Below, in pieces: positions 9,104 to 16,919 of a stretch of 50,167 nucleotides of DNA. Source of the DNA: Flavobacteriales bacterium (GTDB lineage Bacteria > Bacteroidota > Bacteroidia > Flavobacteriales_D > Crocinitomicaceae); NCBI GenBank assembly GCA_947474675.1, contig CANJKA010000015.1, positions 1 to 50,167 on the forward strand, in the 5' to 3' direction. The notes beneath the pieces are model-generated. The model was given only the letters and a program-made list of their open reading frames with translations, was not told the DNA's origin and searched no databases. Position numbers and translations under genes: made by a program. The first letter of the stretch is position 1, and each line of letters opens with the position of its first letter.

Positions 9104-10474
9104 ATGGCTCAAAAACCGTCCATTCCAAAAGGAACAAGAGATTTCTTACCGTTAGAAGTAGCGCGTAGAACGTATATATTTGATACAATTAAAACTATCT
9201 TTAAAAAATATGGTTTTTCTCCTATTGAAACGCCTTCATTTGAATTATCTCAAACGTTATTGGGTAAATACGGGGAAGAAGGTGATCGTTTGATTTTCCG
9301 TATTTTGAATTCGGGTGATAAAATGAAAAAGGCTGATCTTTCTGCTTTAGAAGCTGGAAATTTACCTCGTTTCGCTAATTCTTTGGCTGAAAAAGCTTTA
9401 CGTTACGATTTAACGGTGCCTTTTGCTCGTTTCGTTGTTCAACATCAAAATGATATTTCTTTTCCGTTTAAACGATATCAAATTCAACCCGTTTGGAGAG
9501 CTGATCGTCCGCAACATGGTCGTTATCAGGAATTTTTTCAATGTGACGCAGATGTGGTAGGAAGTGATTCTTTAGTCTATGAAATTGATTTTGTGTTACT
9601 CTTTGATGAGGTTTTAACGGCATTAAATATTCCTGATTTCAGTGTGAAAGTCAACAACCGCAAAATCCTTTCAGGAATTGCTGAAGTAAGTGGAGAGTCG
9701 GATAAATTAATTGATATCACGGTTGCAATTGATAAATTAGATAAAATAGGGGAGGAAGGTGTTGTAAAAGAATTAATTGAGAAAGGAGTTTCTTCTTCAG
9801 CCATCGAAAAAATAACACCTTTATTTTCAATGAATGGAGATAATGCTGATTCACTAGCTAAAATGAAAGTGGTGTTGGCATCAAGTGAAATCGGATTACA
9901 AGGAATTGAAGAATTAGAATTTGTTTTAAATCAAGTTAATGAATTAGGTCCTTTGAAAGCAAAAGTTGAATTCGATGTGACGCTTGCTCGTGGCTTGAAT
10001 TACTATACAGGAGCTATTTTTGAAGTCAAAGCGAATGGTGTAAATATGGGAAGTATTTGTGGCGGTGGACGTTACGATGATTTAACTGGTTTATTTGGAA
10101 TGCCGGGTATGTCTGGAGTTGGAATTTCATTCGGCGCAGATAGAATTTACGATGTGTTGACTGAATTAGATCTCTTCCCTAAAGAAACAGATTTAGGTTT
10201 GTCTTTATTGTTCGTTAACTTTGGTGAAATTGAACAAGCATATTGCATGAAATTGGTTCGCCAATGCAGAAATGAAGGAATTGATTGTGAATTGTATCCT
10301 TCAAAAGCAAAAATGCAGAAACAAATGAAATATGCTAATGATAGAGGTGTTCAATACGTTGCCATTGTTGGTGACGAAGAAATGTCGAAAGGAATTATCA
10401 AATTGAAAAACATGGAATCGGGTGATCAATTTGAAGTTACGGCTAATGAATTGATTGAAAAATTGAAGAAATAA
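9104..10474 (+). CDS. hisS: Histidyl-tRNA synthetase
   Basis: A class II aminoacyl-tRNA synthetase that charges tRNA-His. I chose the ATG at 9104 (MAQKPSIPKGTRDFLP), the usual N-terminus; an upstream TTG at 9095 would add three residues. Motif 1 is near EVARRTYIFDTI, motif 2 covers QIQPVWRADRPQHGRYQEFF with FQCDADVVG after it, the His A site is LARGLNYYTGAIFEV, and motif 3 is GGRYDDLTGLFG with GISFGADRIYDVL. The C-terminal third is the anticodon-binding domain (LLFVNFGEIEQAY). At about 456 residues it is normal. It stands alone, followed by inverted CTTATATG repeats. Confidence 0.97.
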   Translation: MAQKPSIPKGTRDFLPLEVARRTYIFDTIKTIFKKYGFSPIETPSFELSQTLLGKYGEEGDRLIFRILNSGDKMKKADLSALEAGNLPRFANSLAEKALRYDLTVPFARFVVQHQNDISFPFKRYQIQPVWRADRPQHGRYQEFFQCDADVVGSDSLVYEIDFVLLFDEVLTALNIPDFSVKVNNRKILSGIAEVSGESDKLIDITVAIDKLDKIGEEGVVKELIEKGVSSSAIEKITPLFSMNGDNADSLAKMKVVLASSEIGLQGIEELEFVLNQVNELGPLKAKVEFDVTLARGLNYYTGAIFEVKANGVNMGSICGGGRYDDLTGLFGMPGMSGVGISFGADRIYDVLTELDLFPKETDLGLSLLFVNFGEIEQAYCMKLVRQCRNEGIDCELYPSKAKMQKQMKYANDRGVQYVAIVGDEEMSKGIIKLKNMESGDQFEVTANELIEKLKK

Positions 10475-10506
10475 AATGCACGGTAAAAACATACGAGAAA
10501 AAAATG

Positions 10507-10583
10507 AACCATATAAGGGATTATAAGGACTTATTAGATTAGGTTTTCTTTCTCTTATATGTCCTTATATTCCTTATATGGTT
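10507..10583. repeat. Inverted pair of a dispersed 'CTTATATG' repeat
   Basis: The left arm (10507-10530) and right arm (10561-10583) are near-perfect reverse complements (AACCATATAAGG… / …CCTTATATGGTT) with a ~30-base loop, so the RNA could fold into a long hairpin just after hisS. The right arm's unit, CTTATATGTCCTTATAT followed by TCCTTATATGGTT, recurs at 10656-10690 and 25763-25794. Confidence 0.75.
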
Positions 10584-10655
10584 TTAATAAATGGTGATAT
10601 GTTTTGGTATTTGGATATGTAAATTGTAATAGATTTACCTATTAAACACACAACT

Positions 10656-10690
10656 CTTATATGCCCTTATATACCTTATATGGTTCAAAA
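10656..10690. repeat. Third copy of the dispersed 'CTTATATG' repeat
   Basis: CTTATATGCCCTTATAT followed by ACCTTATATGGTTCAAAA, preceded by AACACACAACT. It matches the copies at 10558-10583 and 25763-25794, including part of the upstream AACACA flank. It lies about 40 bases upstream of hutH. Confidence 0.7.
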
Positions 10691-10731
10691 ATTTTAAATA
10701 TTAACCTACATTGTAAAAAAAAACTATAGAT

Positions 10732-12213
10732 ATGACTACAAAAACAATTAACAACGAATGGATTTCTTTACACGAAATTGACTCAATTTTAAAAGAGAAT
10801 CATTTAATTGAATTATCTGAAAGTACAAGAACAGTTATTCAAAAATGTAGAACGTATTTAGATGAAAAAGTAGCGAGAAACGAACGATTAATCTATGGTG
10901 TAAACACAGGATTTGGTTCATTGTGCAATACGGCAATTTCTACTGAAGATTTAGAGCAATTACAAACGAATTTAGTACTTTCTCATGCGTGTGGAACAGG
11001 GGAGGAAGTTCCATCTGATTTAGTAAAACGAATGATTTTACTCAAAGTATTAGGTATTTCTCACGGTCATTCAGGTGTGCAGGTAGAAACAGTTGAACGT
11101 TTGATTTTCTTTTTCAATAACAACATTGTTCCAGTTGTATACCAACAAGGAAGTTTAGGTGCTTCAGGGGATTTAGCTCCTTTAGCTCATTTATCTTTGC
11201 CTTTAATTGGTGAAGGTGAAGTCTATGTAAATGGTGTCAGAATGTCAAGTAAAGACATGAATTTAAAATACAATCTTCAACCAATTGTATTACGTTCGAA
11301 AGAAGGATTGGCTTTGTTAAATGGAACTCAATTCATGAGTGCTTACGCTTCTTATTCTGTGAGTAATGCGGAGAAATTGTTTAATCAATTCAATCAAATT
11401 GCAGCGATTTCTTTAGAAGGATACGATGGAAGAACAGAACCGTTTGGTGTTTCTGTGAATGCTATTCGTAAGCAAAATGGACAAATTGCGGTTGCTAAAA
11501 TAATGCGTGATTTATTGGTTGGTAGTGAAATTGCTTCTCAAGAAAAAGCACATGTTCAAGATCCTTATTCGTTTAGATGTATTCCTCAAGTTCACGGGGC
11601 TTCTTTGGACGCTATTTTATATGTAAAAGAAATTGTAGAACGTGAAGTCAATGCTGTAACAGATAATCCAACGGTTTTTCCGGATGAAGATTTAGTTGTT
11701 TCTGCAGGTAATTTCCATGGTCAACCTTTGGCTATTTCTATGGATTTCTTAGCGATTGCAGTTGCAGAATTGGGAAGTGTTTCAGAAAGAAGAGTTTATA
11801 AATTAATCTCAGGGACAAGAAATTTACCTGCGTTTTTGGTTGCAAATCCTGGATTAAATTCAGGATTTATGATTCCTCAGTACACATGTGCATCTATTGT
11901 TAGTCAAAATAAACAATTGTGTTCACCTGCAAGTGTCGATACGATTGATTCGTCTAATGGTCAAGAAGATCATGTTTCAATGGGAGCAAATGCAGCAACG
12001 AAATTATACAGAGTAATTCAGAACTGTTATACAATTCAAGCAATTGAAATTTTAAATGCAACACAAGCTTTCGAATTCAGACGTCCTTTGAAATCTTCAA
12101 CTCAGATTGAATCATTGGTTTCTAAATACCGTAAAGAAGTTGCTTTTTTAGAAAAAGACCAATTTTTACAACCGTTAATTGCTAAAAGTAGAGATTTTGT
12201 TGTGAATTTATAA
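10732..12213 (+). CDS. hutH: Histidine ammonia-lyase (aromatic amino acid lyase family)
   Basis: A 493-residue MIO enzyme that deaminates L-histidine to urocanate. The prosthetic-group tripeptide Ala144-Ser145-Gly146 lies in LGASGDLAPLAHLSL. NTGFGSL (~60-66) and QEDHVSMGANAA (~410-420) are family signatures. The SHACGTG motif (His as in HAL/TAL) and the Glu of QEDHVSMG favour histidine over phenylalanine, because PAL enzymes usually have other residues there. No hutU, hutI or hutG is nearby, so substrate preference is inferred from residues; a tyrosine ammonia-lyase is the alternative. A 13-bp inverted repeat follows the stop. Confidence 0.88.
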   Translation: MTTKTINNEWISLHEIDSILKENHLIELSESTRTVIQKCRTYLDEKVARNERLIYGVNTGFGSLCNTAISTEDLEQLQTNLVLSHACGTGEEVPSDLVKRMILLKVLGISHGHSGVQVETVERLIFFFNNNIVPVVYQQGSLGASGDLAPLAHLSLPLIGEGEVYVNGVRMSSKDMNLKYNLQPIVLRSKEGLALLNGTQFMSAYASYSVSNAEKLFNQFNQIAAISLEGYDGRTEPFGVSVNAIRKQNGQIAVAKIMRDLLVGSEIASQEKAHVQDPYSFRCIPQVHGASLDAILYVKEIVEREVNAVTDNPTVFPDEDLVVSAGNFHGQPLAISMDFLAIAVAELGSVSERRVYKLISGTRNLPAFLVANPGLNSGFMIPQYTCASIVSQNKQLCSPASVDTIDSSNGQEDHVSMGANAATKLYRVIQNCYTIQAIEILNATQAFEFRRPLKSSTQIESLVSKYRKEVAFLEKDQFLQPLIAKSRDFVVNL

Positions 12214-12221
12214 ATAGATTA

Positions 12222-12264
12222 AAACTCATCTTTTTGGAATAGATTATTTTGAAAAGATGAGTTT
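12222..12264 (+). terminator. Probable terminator after hutH
   Basis: A perfect 13-bp inverted repeat, AAACTCATCTTTT (12222-12234) and AAAAGATGAGTTT (12252-12264), starts nine bases after the hutH stop. The T run inside the stem and TTTATATT after it fit a terminator, though the 17-base loop is long. It lies between convergent genes and may serve both. Confidence 0.6.
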
Positions 12265-12292
12265 ATATTAATCCAATCATTTAGCAATCATC

Positions 12293-12679
12293 CTAAAAAG
12301 TTTTTTTATTTCTTCGTCTTATAAGTTCATAAATAGCCAAAATAAGAACCGTTAAGCCAATAATAATATAAATCGAAAAAGGATTATGTTTTCTAAATCT
12401 AATTAGAGTGCTGTAGACATAAATGGGCCAAATTATACTAATTACACTAATTGAAATGGTGTAGAAATTTATTTTTTTTTTTGAAATCAGACGACTAATT
12501 GAATAAGCGATAGTTCCAGCAATTCCAGGTAGAAGTATAATAAAAAATCCTGGAAAGTGTAACAGTCTTAAAAATAAACCAATAAATACAATTATATACC
12601 AAATAATTAATGAATTCGGTTTGAATTTGAGTTCAGCTTCTGGGATTGTTTCAAAGCTATCAATTAATTCTTCGTTCAT
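12293..12679 (-). CDS. Small multi-pass membrane protein, unknown function
   Basis: 128 residues. A short acidic N-terminus (MNEELIDSFETIPEAELKFK) is followed by three or four hydrophobic segments (~23-50, ~52-62, ~72-92, ~98-118) separated by lysine/arginine-rich loops (SRLISKKKIN, RFRKHN) and a basic tail (RRRNKKTF). The pattern resembles small inner-membrane proteins common in Flavobacteria, but I do not recognise a family. It is convergent with hutH and is followed upstream by a repeat-rich spacer. Confidence 0.65.
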   Translation of the reverse strand: MNEELIDSFETIPEAELKFKPNSLIIWYIIVFIGLFLRLLHFPGFFIILLPGIAGTIAYSISRLISKKKINFYTISISVISIIWPIYVYSTLIRFRKHNPFSIYIIIGLTVLILAIYELIRRRNKKTF

Positions 12680-12753
12680 TTTTTGTTCTATTCATTCTAG
12701 CGAGAATACAAATATAGTTTTAAAATCAGTATTCTAGATTCAATTGGGTTTAT

Positions 12754-13113
12754 TTTATTTTGAGGTGCCAGAACGATTAATACTATTTTTCAATAATTTA
12801 GTTATGAATAGAATTATTCTTTTATTATAGTTCTGTTTATATAGCATCAAAACCCTGTAAGGGTGTCATCTGTTAACGATGGGCAAAGTCCATCGGAAGA
12901 ATAACTAATATTAATAAAGCCCTGAAGGAGCGTAATTTAATTGTGGATAATATTGCCTTGGATATTATGCCCTTTCAGTGCTTTTTATAGTGTGATTCTT
13001 GTATCCATAGAGCTTTGCCCAATGTTAATATATTACGCCCTTTCTGGGCTGTGAATTATTGTAAACATGATTTAATTTGAATTATAATTTTAACTTCAGC
13101 ACCTCAAAATAAA
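12754..13113. mobile_element. Foldback (MITE-like) element A with 20-bp terminal inverted repeats
   Basis: The left end (12754-12773, TTTATTTTGAGGTGCCAGAA) is the near reverse complement of the right end (13094-13113). The inside is also folded: ~12851-12870 pairs with ~13032-13051 (GCCC…GGGCGTAAT type), 12873-12895 (TTAACGATGGGCAAAG) pairs with ~13005-13027 (CTTTGCCCAATGTTAA), and ~12915-12935 pairs with ~12965-12985. It has no coding capacity. Element C near 23.8-24.2 kb shares these blocks, and element B shares the ends. No convincing target-site duplication is visible. Confidence 0.7.
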
Positions 13114-13404
13114 CTCTAAATATTAAAAGTAGGAATCCAATAGTAGAATGGATCATCAATTAATTTTTAAATGAAATTATATAAAAATGTTTAATGTTTT
13201 AGAGAGGATTGTAGATAAAACAAATCTGTAAATGTGTTAAATTGCTTGTGTTTAGGTTTTTGGTGTTCATTTTATGATTTGTTTTTATCTTATTTTGAAT
13301 TTAAAATAAGATTTAAATTTTGTTTTTGAATACTAATGATACCTTTACTTTTAATCGTTATATTTCAAAAAAATCATGTAATTTTATAGTCTATTGAATA
13401 AGGT

Positions 13405-14898
13405 ATGATGACTACAGAAAAAATAACACAATCGGATCTAGAAATTTATTTTGAAGATTTCAGAAATAATATTATTGGTATTGATCAAGAGTTCGTTTCA
13501 CCGTTTGGAAAAAAGAAAATTATCTATACAGATTGGACTGCAAGTGGGAGATTGTACCGTCCTATTGAAGAAAAATTGATGAATCAATTTGGACCTTTTG
13601 TTGCAAATACTCATACAGAAACTACTGTTTCAGGGACTTCGATGACAATGGCGTATCACAAAGCTCGTCATATTATTAAACATCATGTTAACGCAAGTGA
13701 AGACGATGTTTTAATTACTGATGGTTCTGGTATGACTGGAGTTATCAATAAATTTCAACGAATTCTAGGATTGAAAGTTCCTGAGAATTTAAGAGCACAT
13801 ACTATTGTTCCTGCAGACAAAAAACCAATTGTTTTTATTTCACACATGGAACACCATTCTAATCAAACTTCTTGGTTGGAAACAATTGCAGATGTTGAAG
13901 TAGTTCCAGCGACGGAAGATGGACTGTTTAGCTTAGAAAACTTAGCTGTTTTAGTAGAGAAATACAAAGATAGAAGTATTAAAATTGCTTCAATTACTTC
14001 TTGTTCAAACGTTACTGGAATAAGAACCCCATACCACGAAGCAGCTAAAATTATGCACGATAATAACGGTGTGTGTTTTGTAGATTTTGCTTGTTCTGCT
14101 CCTTACATTGAAATTGATATGCACCCTTCAAATGATCCTGTTGGTTATTTAGACGCTATTTTCTTTTCTCCTCATAAATTTTTAGGGGGACCAGGAACTT
14201 CAGGTGTTTTAATTTTCAATAAGAAACTATATAAAAACATGATTCCTGATCATCCAGGTGGTGGGACTGTTAGCTGGACAAATCCTTGGGGGGAGCATAA
14301 ATATGTTGAAAATATTGAAGACCGTGAAGACGGTGGAACTCCAGGTTTTCTTCAGGTGATTAAAACGGCTTTAGCGGTTCAGTTGAAAGAAAAAATGGGG
14401 ATTGATAATATTTTAGCTAGAGAGCATCAAATCGTGGATTTTGTTTTCTCAAAATTAGGAAATATTTCAAATATTGTTTTGTTAGCTGGTCAACATCATG
14501 ATCGTCTAGGAGTGATTTCATTTTACATCAAGAATTTACATTTCAATTTGGGCGTAAAAATGTTAAACGATCATTTTGGAATTCAAACTCGAGGTGGTTG
14601 TAGTTGCGCTGGGACTTACGGACATTTTTTATTACATGTTGATCAAGAAACTTCACATCATTTAACCGATAAAATAACTTCAGGCGATTTAACAGAGAAG
14701 CCGGGGTGGATCAGAATGTCGATTCATCCAACAACAACAAATGAAGAAATTGATTTTGTATGCAAAAGCATCATCGAATTGGCTGAAAATTTTGAAGATT
14801 GGTCAAAAGATTATGTGTACAATAAGAAAACAAATGAATTCCATCATAAAAATGCACAACCTCTCGAAAAAGAAATGGTAGAAGGTTGGTTTTTATAA
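13405..14898 (+). CDS. Class V aminotransferase-fold PLP enzyme (cysteine desulfurase/selenocysteine lyase-like)
   Basis: A 497-residue PLP protein. The N-terminal part has YTDWTASGRLYRPIEE and the TETTVSGTSMTMAYHKARH segment; ISHMEHHSNQTSW contains the ring-stacking His. The PLP lysine is in FFSPHKFLGGPGTSGVL. A C-terminal GGCSCAGTYGH loop resembles desulfurase loops but lacks the exact SufS or IscS context. It is longer than SufS (~410), mainly through extra C-terminal sequence. Substrate is unknown; the family is usually annotated as an aminotransferase class V-fold enzyme. Two adjacent ATGs (13405 and 13408) are possible starts. It is monocistronic, with a strong terminator. Confidence 0.85.
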   Translation: MMTTEKITQSDLEIYFEDFRNNIIGIDQEFVSPFGKKKIIYTDWTASGRLYRPIEEKLMNQFGPFVANTHTETTVSGTSMTMAYHKARHIIKHHVNASEDDVLITDGSGMTGVINKFQRILGLKVPENLRAHTIVPADKKPIVFISHMEHHSNQTSWLETIADVEVVPATEDGLFSLENLAVLVEKYKDRSIKIASITSCSNVTGIRTPYHEAAKIMHDNNGVCFVDFACSAPYIEIDMHPSNDPVGYLDAIFFSPHKFLGGPGTSGVLIFNKKLYKNMIPDHPGGGTVSWTNPWGEHKYVENIEDREDGGTPGFLQVIKTALAVQLKEKMGIDNILAREHQIVDFVFSKLGNISNIVLLAGQHHDRLGVISFYIKNLHFNLGVKMLNDHFGIQTRGGCSCAGTYGHFLLHVDQETSHHLTDKITSGDLTEKPGWIRMSIHPTTTNEEIDFVCKSIIELAENFEDWSKDYVYNKKTNEFHHKNAQPLEKEMVEGWFL

Positions 14899-14920
14899 GA
14901 TGATTTTAAATAAAATTCAC

Positions 14921-14962
14921 AAAAAAAAGAGGAGAAAATTTAAATTTTATCCTCTTTTTTTT
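14921..14962 (+). terminator. Rho-independent terminator after the class V enzyme gene
   Basis: AAAAAAAAGAGGA … TCCTCTTTTTTTT forms a long stem enclosing the self-complementary AAAATTTAAATTTT, and ends in eight T residues. It begins 22 bases after the stop. The symmetric A and T runs could let it work in both directions. Confidence 0.85.
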
Positions 14963-15179
14963 GTCTCCCTCATCAAGGCCAATCTTTATAAACAAACTTT
15001 TATTATTGATTATGAATTGATTGCGAAGCTGTTTAGATTGGTCTTTCTAAAGAAGTGAAAAAGCAATGCTTTTGAAGAGGAAACGTTACGCCTTGAATTA
15101 GTAAAAACTTCCTTAAAAAGATGTGTATAAAGATTAGCTTCAAAGAGGGAAGCTTAATAACTTCTATAGTATTACTATT

Positions 15180-15842
15180 TCACTCTAATTCAAAAAGAAC
15201 ACATAAATTAGTAGATGAACTTACACTTTTACCATTTAATTTTCCAGGAGTCCAGCTAGGCATGCTTTTTACAAGTCGAATAGCTTCTTCGTCACATTCA
15301 GGACATAGGGAAACTCCCCTTAATACTTTTATATCAGAGATTTCTCCAGTTTTAGAAACTTTAAAATTTAAATAACATTTTCCTTGAAGACCTTTTTCTA
15401 TCGCAATTTCTGGATAATGAAAGTTCATAATAAAGAAATTATTATAATCTTTTAAATAAGCTTCTTCATCTGGAATTACATCAGTTTCAAACTTATTTAA
15501 AGGAGCTGATTCAATTTCAGGAGGTCCATTTAACCAGAGCTCTTGATAAGTAATCTGAAATAAATCAATCTGAATGCATTTTTTATTCAAGTAGGTAGTT
15601 CGGGAATAATTAATTGTAGTATCGATATTATTCATATAGATAGGATTTTTACAGTCTGTACAAGATAGTCCAAAACTAGGTTCCCATTTAAATGATTGGT
15701 TGTTTATTTTAGAAGAATCTATACTTTCAAATAATTTTAGATAAGTAACTCCAACTATGTTAATTGAAGAATTTGTTTTACATTGCCCAAAGCTAAAATT
15801 GCTAACGAAGAATAAGAGACAAATTGAAAATATAGATTTCAT
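15180..15842 (-). CDS. Exported protein: PKD-like CxxC segment joined to a TonB C-terminal domain
   Basis: 220 residues with a signal peptide (MKSIFSICLLFFVSNFSFGQ). Residues ~50-90 read FKWEPSFGLSCTDCKNP (C61, C64), the pattern of the Ig/PKD-like modules in secreted Bacteroidetes T9SS proteins. Residues ~140-220 form a TonB_C domain (FHYPEIAIEKGLQGKCYL, GVSLCPECDEEAIR with C180 and C183, PSWTPGKLNGK). Unlike true TonB it has no membrane anchor or proline-rich linker, so it should be free in the periplasm or on the surface. It is a paralogue of the protein at 16072-16764 and lies last in a three-gene unit downstream of tonB. What it binds is unknown. Confidence 0.8.
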   Translation of the reverse strand: MKSIFSICLLFFVSNFSFGQCKTNSSINIVGVTYLKLFESIDSSKINNQSFKWEPSFGLSCTDCKNPIYMNNIDTTINYSRTTYLNKKCIQIDLFQITYQELWLNGPPEIESAPLNKFETDVIPDEEAYLKDYNNFFIMNFHYPEIAIEKGLQGKCYLNFKVSKTGEISDIKVLRGVSLCPECDEEAIRLVKSMPSWTPGKLNGKSVSSSTNLCVLFELE

Positions 15843-15869
15843 GGATTTATTTTAAATTTGAATGGATAA

Positions 15870-16067
15870 TCATTCTCTGTTTTTCCACATTTTAACAGCT
15901 CTCATAACTCTTAAAACACAATAAGCGAGTAGTATTATTATTAGAATTACACGTCTACCACCTTGAACATTAGGTGCGATTTTTAAAAAAGAAAGTGCGT
16001 ATGCTAATGATAAACAAGCAATCGCCATTATAGATGCTGTAGCTATTTTTAAATAGTTGAAATTCAT
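15870..16067 (-). CDS. Small two-helix membrane protein
   Basis: 65 residues with two hydrophobic segments (~7-30 and ~40-57) and a basic C-terminus (RVMRAVKMWKNRE). It lies four bases after one TonB_C fusion gene and 27 bases before the other, so it is probably co-transcribed. I do not recognise a family. Its position suggests a role with the TonB_C proteins, but this is inference only. Confidence 0.65.
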   Translation of the reverse strand: MNFNYLKIATASIMAIACLSLAYALSFLKIAPNVQGGRRVILIIILLAYCVLRVMRAVKMWKNRE

Positions 16068-16071
16068 AATT

Positions 16072-16764
16072 TTAATTTAAAGTAAATGAAATAGTATAAT
16101 TAAAGTAGGATGAAACGTTTTTTCCATTCAGTTTTGCAGGAGTCCATTTAGGAATTAGTTGTATAATTCTAATTGCCTCTTGATCACATTCTGGACAACC
16201 AGTAACTCCTTGTATGACGTTTATATTTGAAATGATACCTGTATGACTAACAATAAAATCTATATAACATATACCAGATAAATCATTTTCGATTGCTGTT
16301 TCAGGATATTTTAAATTTTTCACTAAAAAATCATTATATCCAGAAAAAAAAGCTTTTTCATCAACGAAATTTGGTATCGTATCAAGCGTTTTATTTGTAT
16401 CGGATATTTTTTCCACTATAATTACATCATTGTTTTCCTGAATATTTTTCATCGAAAAGTGCTGTACTTGCAAACATTTTAAATTTTTATCGAATGTTGT
16501 TAAAGTGTAATGTATAAGTGTGTCTTTGTTGATTGAAAATGAAGGACTTATACAGTCTTTACAAGATAAACCGATACTTGGTTCCCATTTATAAGTTTGA
16601 CCTTCTATGTGGATTGAATTTTCATTTATTGATTGAATAAAAATAGGGGAGGAGGTTAAATGAATTTCTTGAATTAAATTACATTGACTAAATCCTAAAT
16701 TTGAAGTTAATAAGAAACTAGATAGAATTATTCTTATTATTATTCTATGAAGGTTTTGTTTCAT
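16072..16764 (-). CDS. Exported protein: PKD-like CxxC segment joined to a TonB C-terminal domain
   Basis: 230 residues with a hydrophobic N-terminus ending near SNLGFSQ. Residues ~58-75 read YKWEPSIGLSCKDCISP (C68, C71), the same segment as in the 15180-15842 paralogue. The TonB_C part (~135-230) contains DEKAFFSGYNDFLVKNLKYP, GVTGCPECDQEAIR (C190, C193) and PKWTPAKLNGK. That stretch is closer to the C-terminus of the neighbouring TonB (17.0 kb: ANFSGYNAFLSKNLNYP) than to the paralogue, which suggests local duplication. There is no proline-rich linker. It lies after the tonB terminator and likely has its own promoter in 16765-16860. Confidence 0.8.
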   Translation of the reverse strand: MKQNLHRIIIRIILSSFLLTSNLGFSQCNLIQEIHLTSSPIFIQSINENSIHIEGQTYKWEPSIGLSCKDCISPSFSINKDTLIHYTLTTFDKNLKCLQVQHFSMKNIQENNDVIIVEKISDTNKTLDTIPNFVDEKAFFSGYNDFLVKNLKYPETAIENDLSGICYIDFIVSHTGIISNINVIQGVTGCPECDQEAIRIIQLIPKWTPAKLNGKNVSSYFNYTISFTLN

Positions 16765-16869
16765 TTTATTTTTTGGTAGTAAAATTAGTTATTAAACTTT
16801 ATTTTATAATTAATTTATTCTTATTTAAATGCTTAGATTTATACTTTTACTAAGTATAAATCTAAAAAA

Positions 16870-16900
16870 AAATCCCCGATTCGAGATGAATCGGGGATTT
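16870..16900 (-). terminator. Strong terminator of the exbB-exbD-exbD-tonB operon
   Basis: A perfect 13-bp stem, AAATCCCCGATTC (16870-16882) and GAATCGGGGATTT (16888-16900), with a 5-base loop, starts 20 bases beyond the tonB stop. On the minus strand it is followed by a run of T residues, so it ends transcription coming from exbB. Confidence 0.92.
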
Positions 16901-16919
16901 CTAAAATATATAAACTTTT

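Noticed and set aside
15121..15375. 84-codon plus-strand frame at the end of the TonB_C fusion gene
   Set aside because: Opposite to the conserved TonB_C domain on the minus strand.
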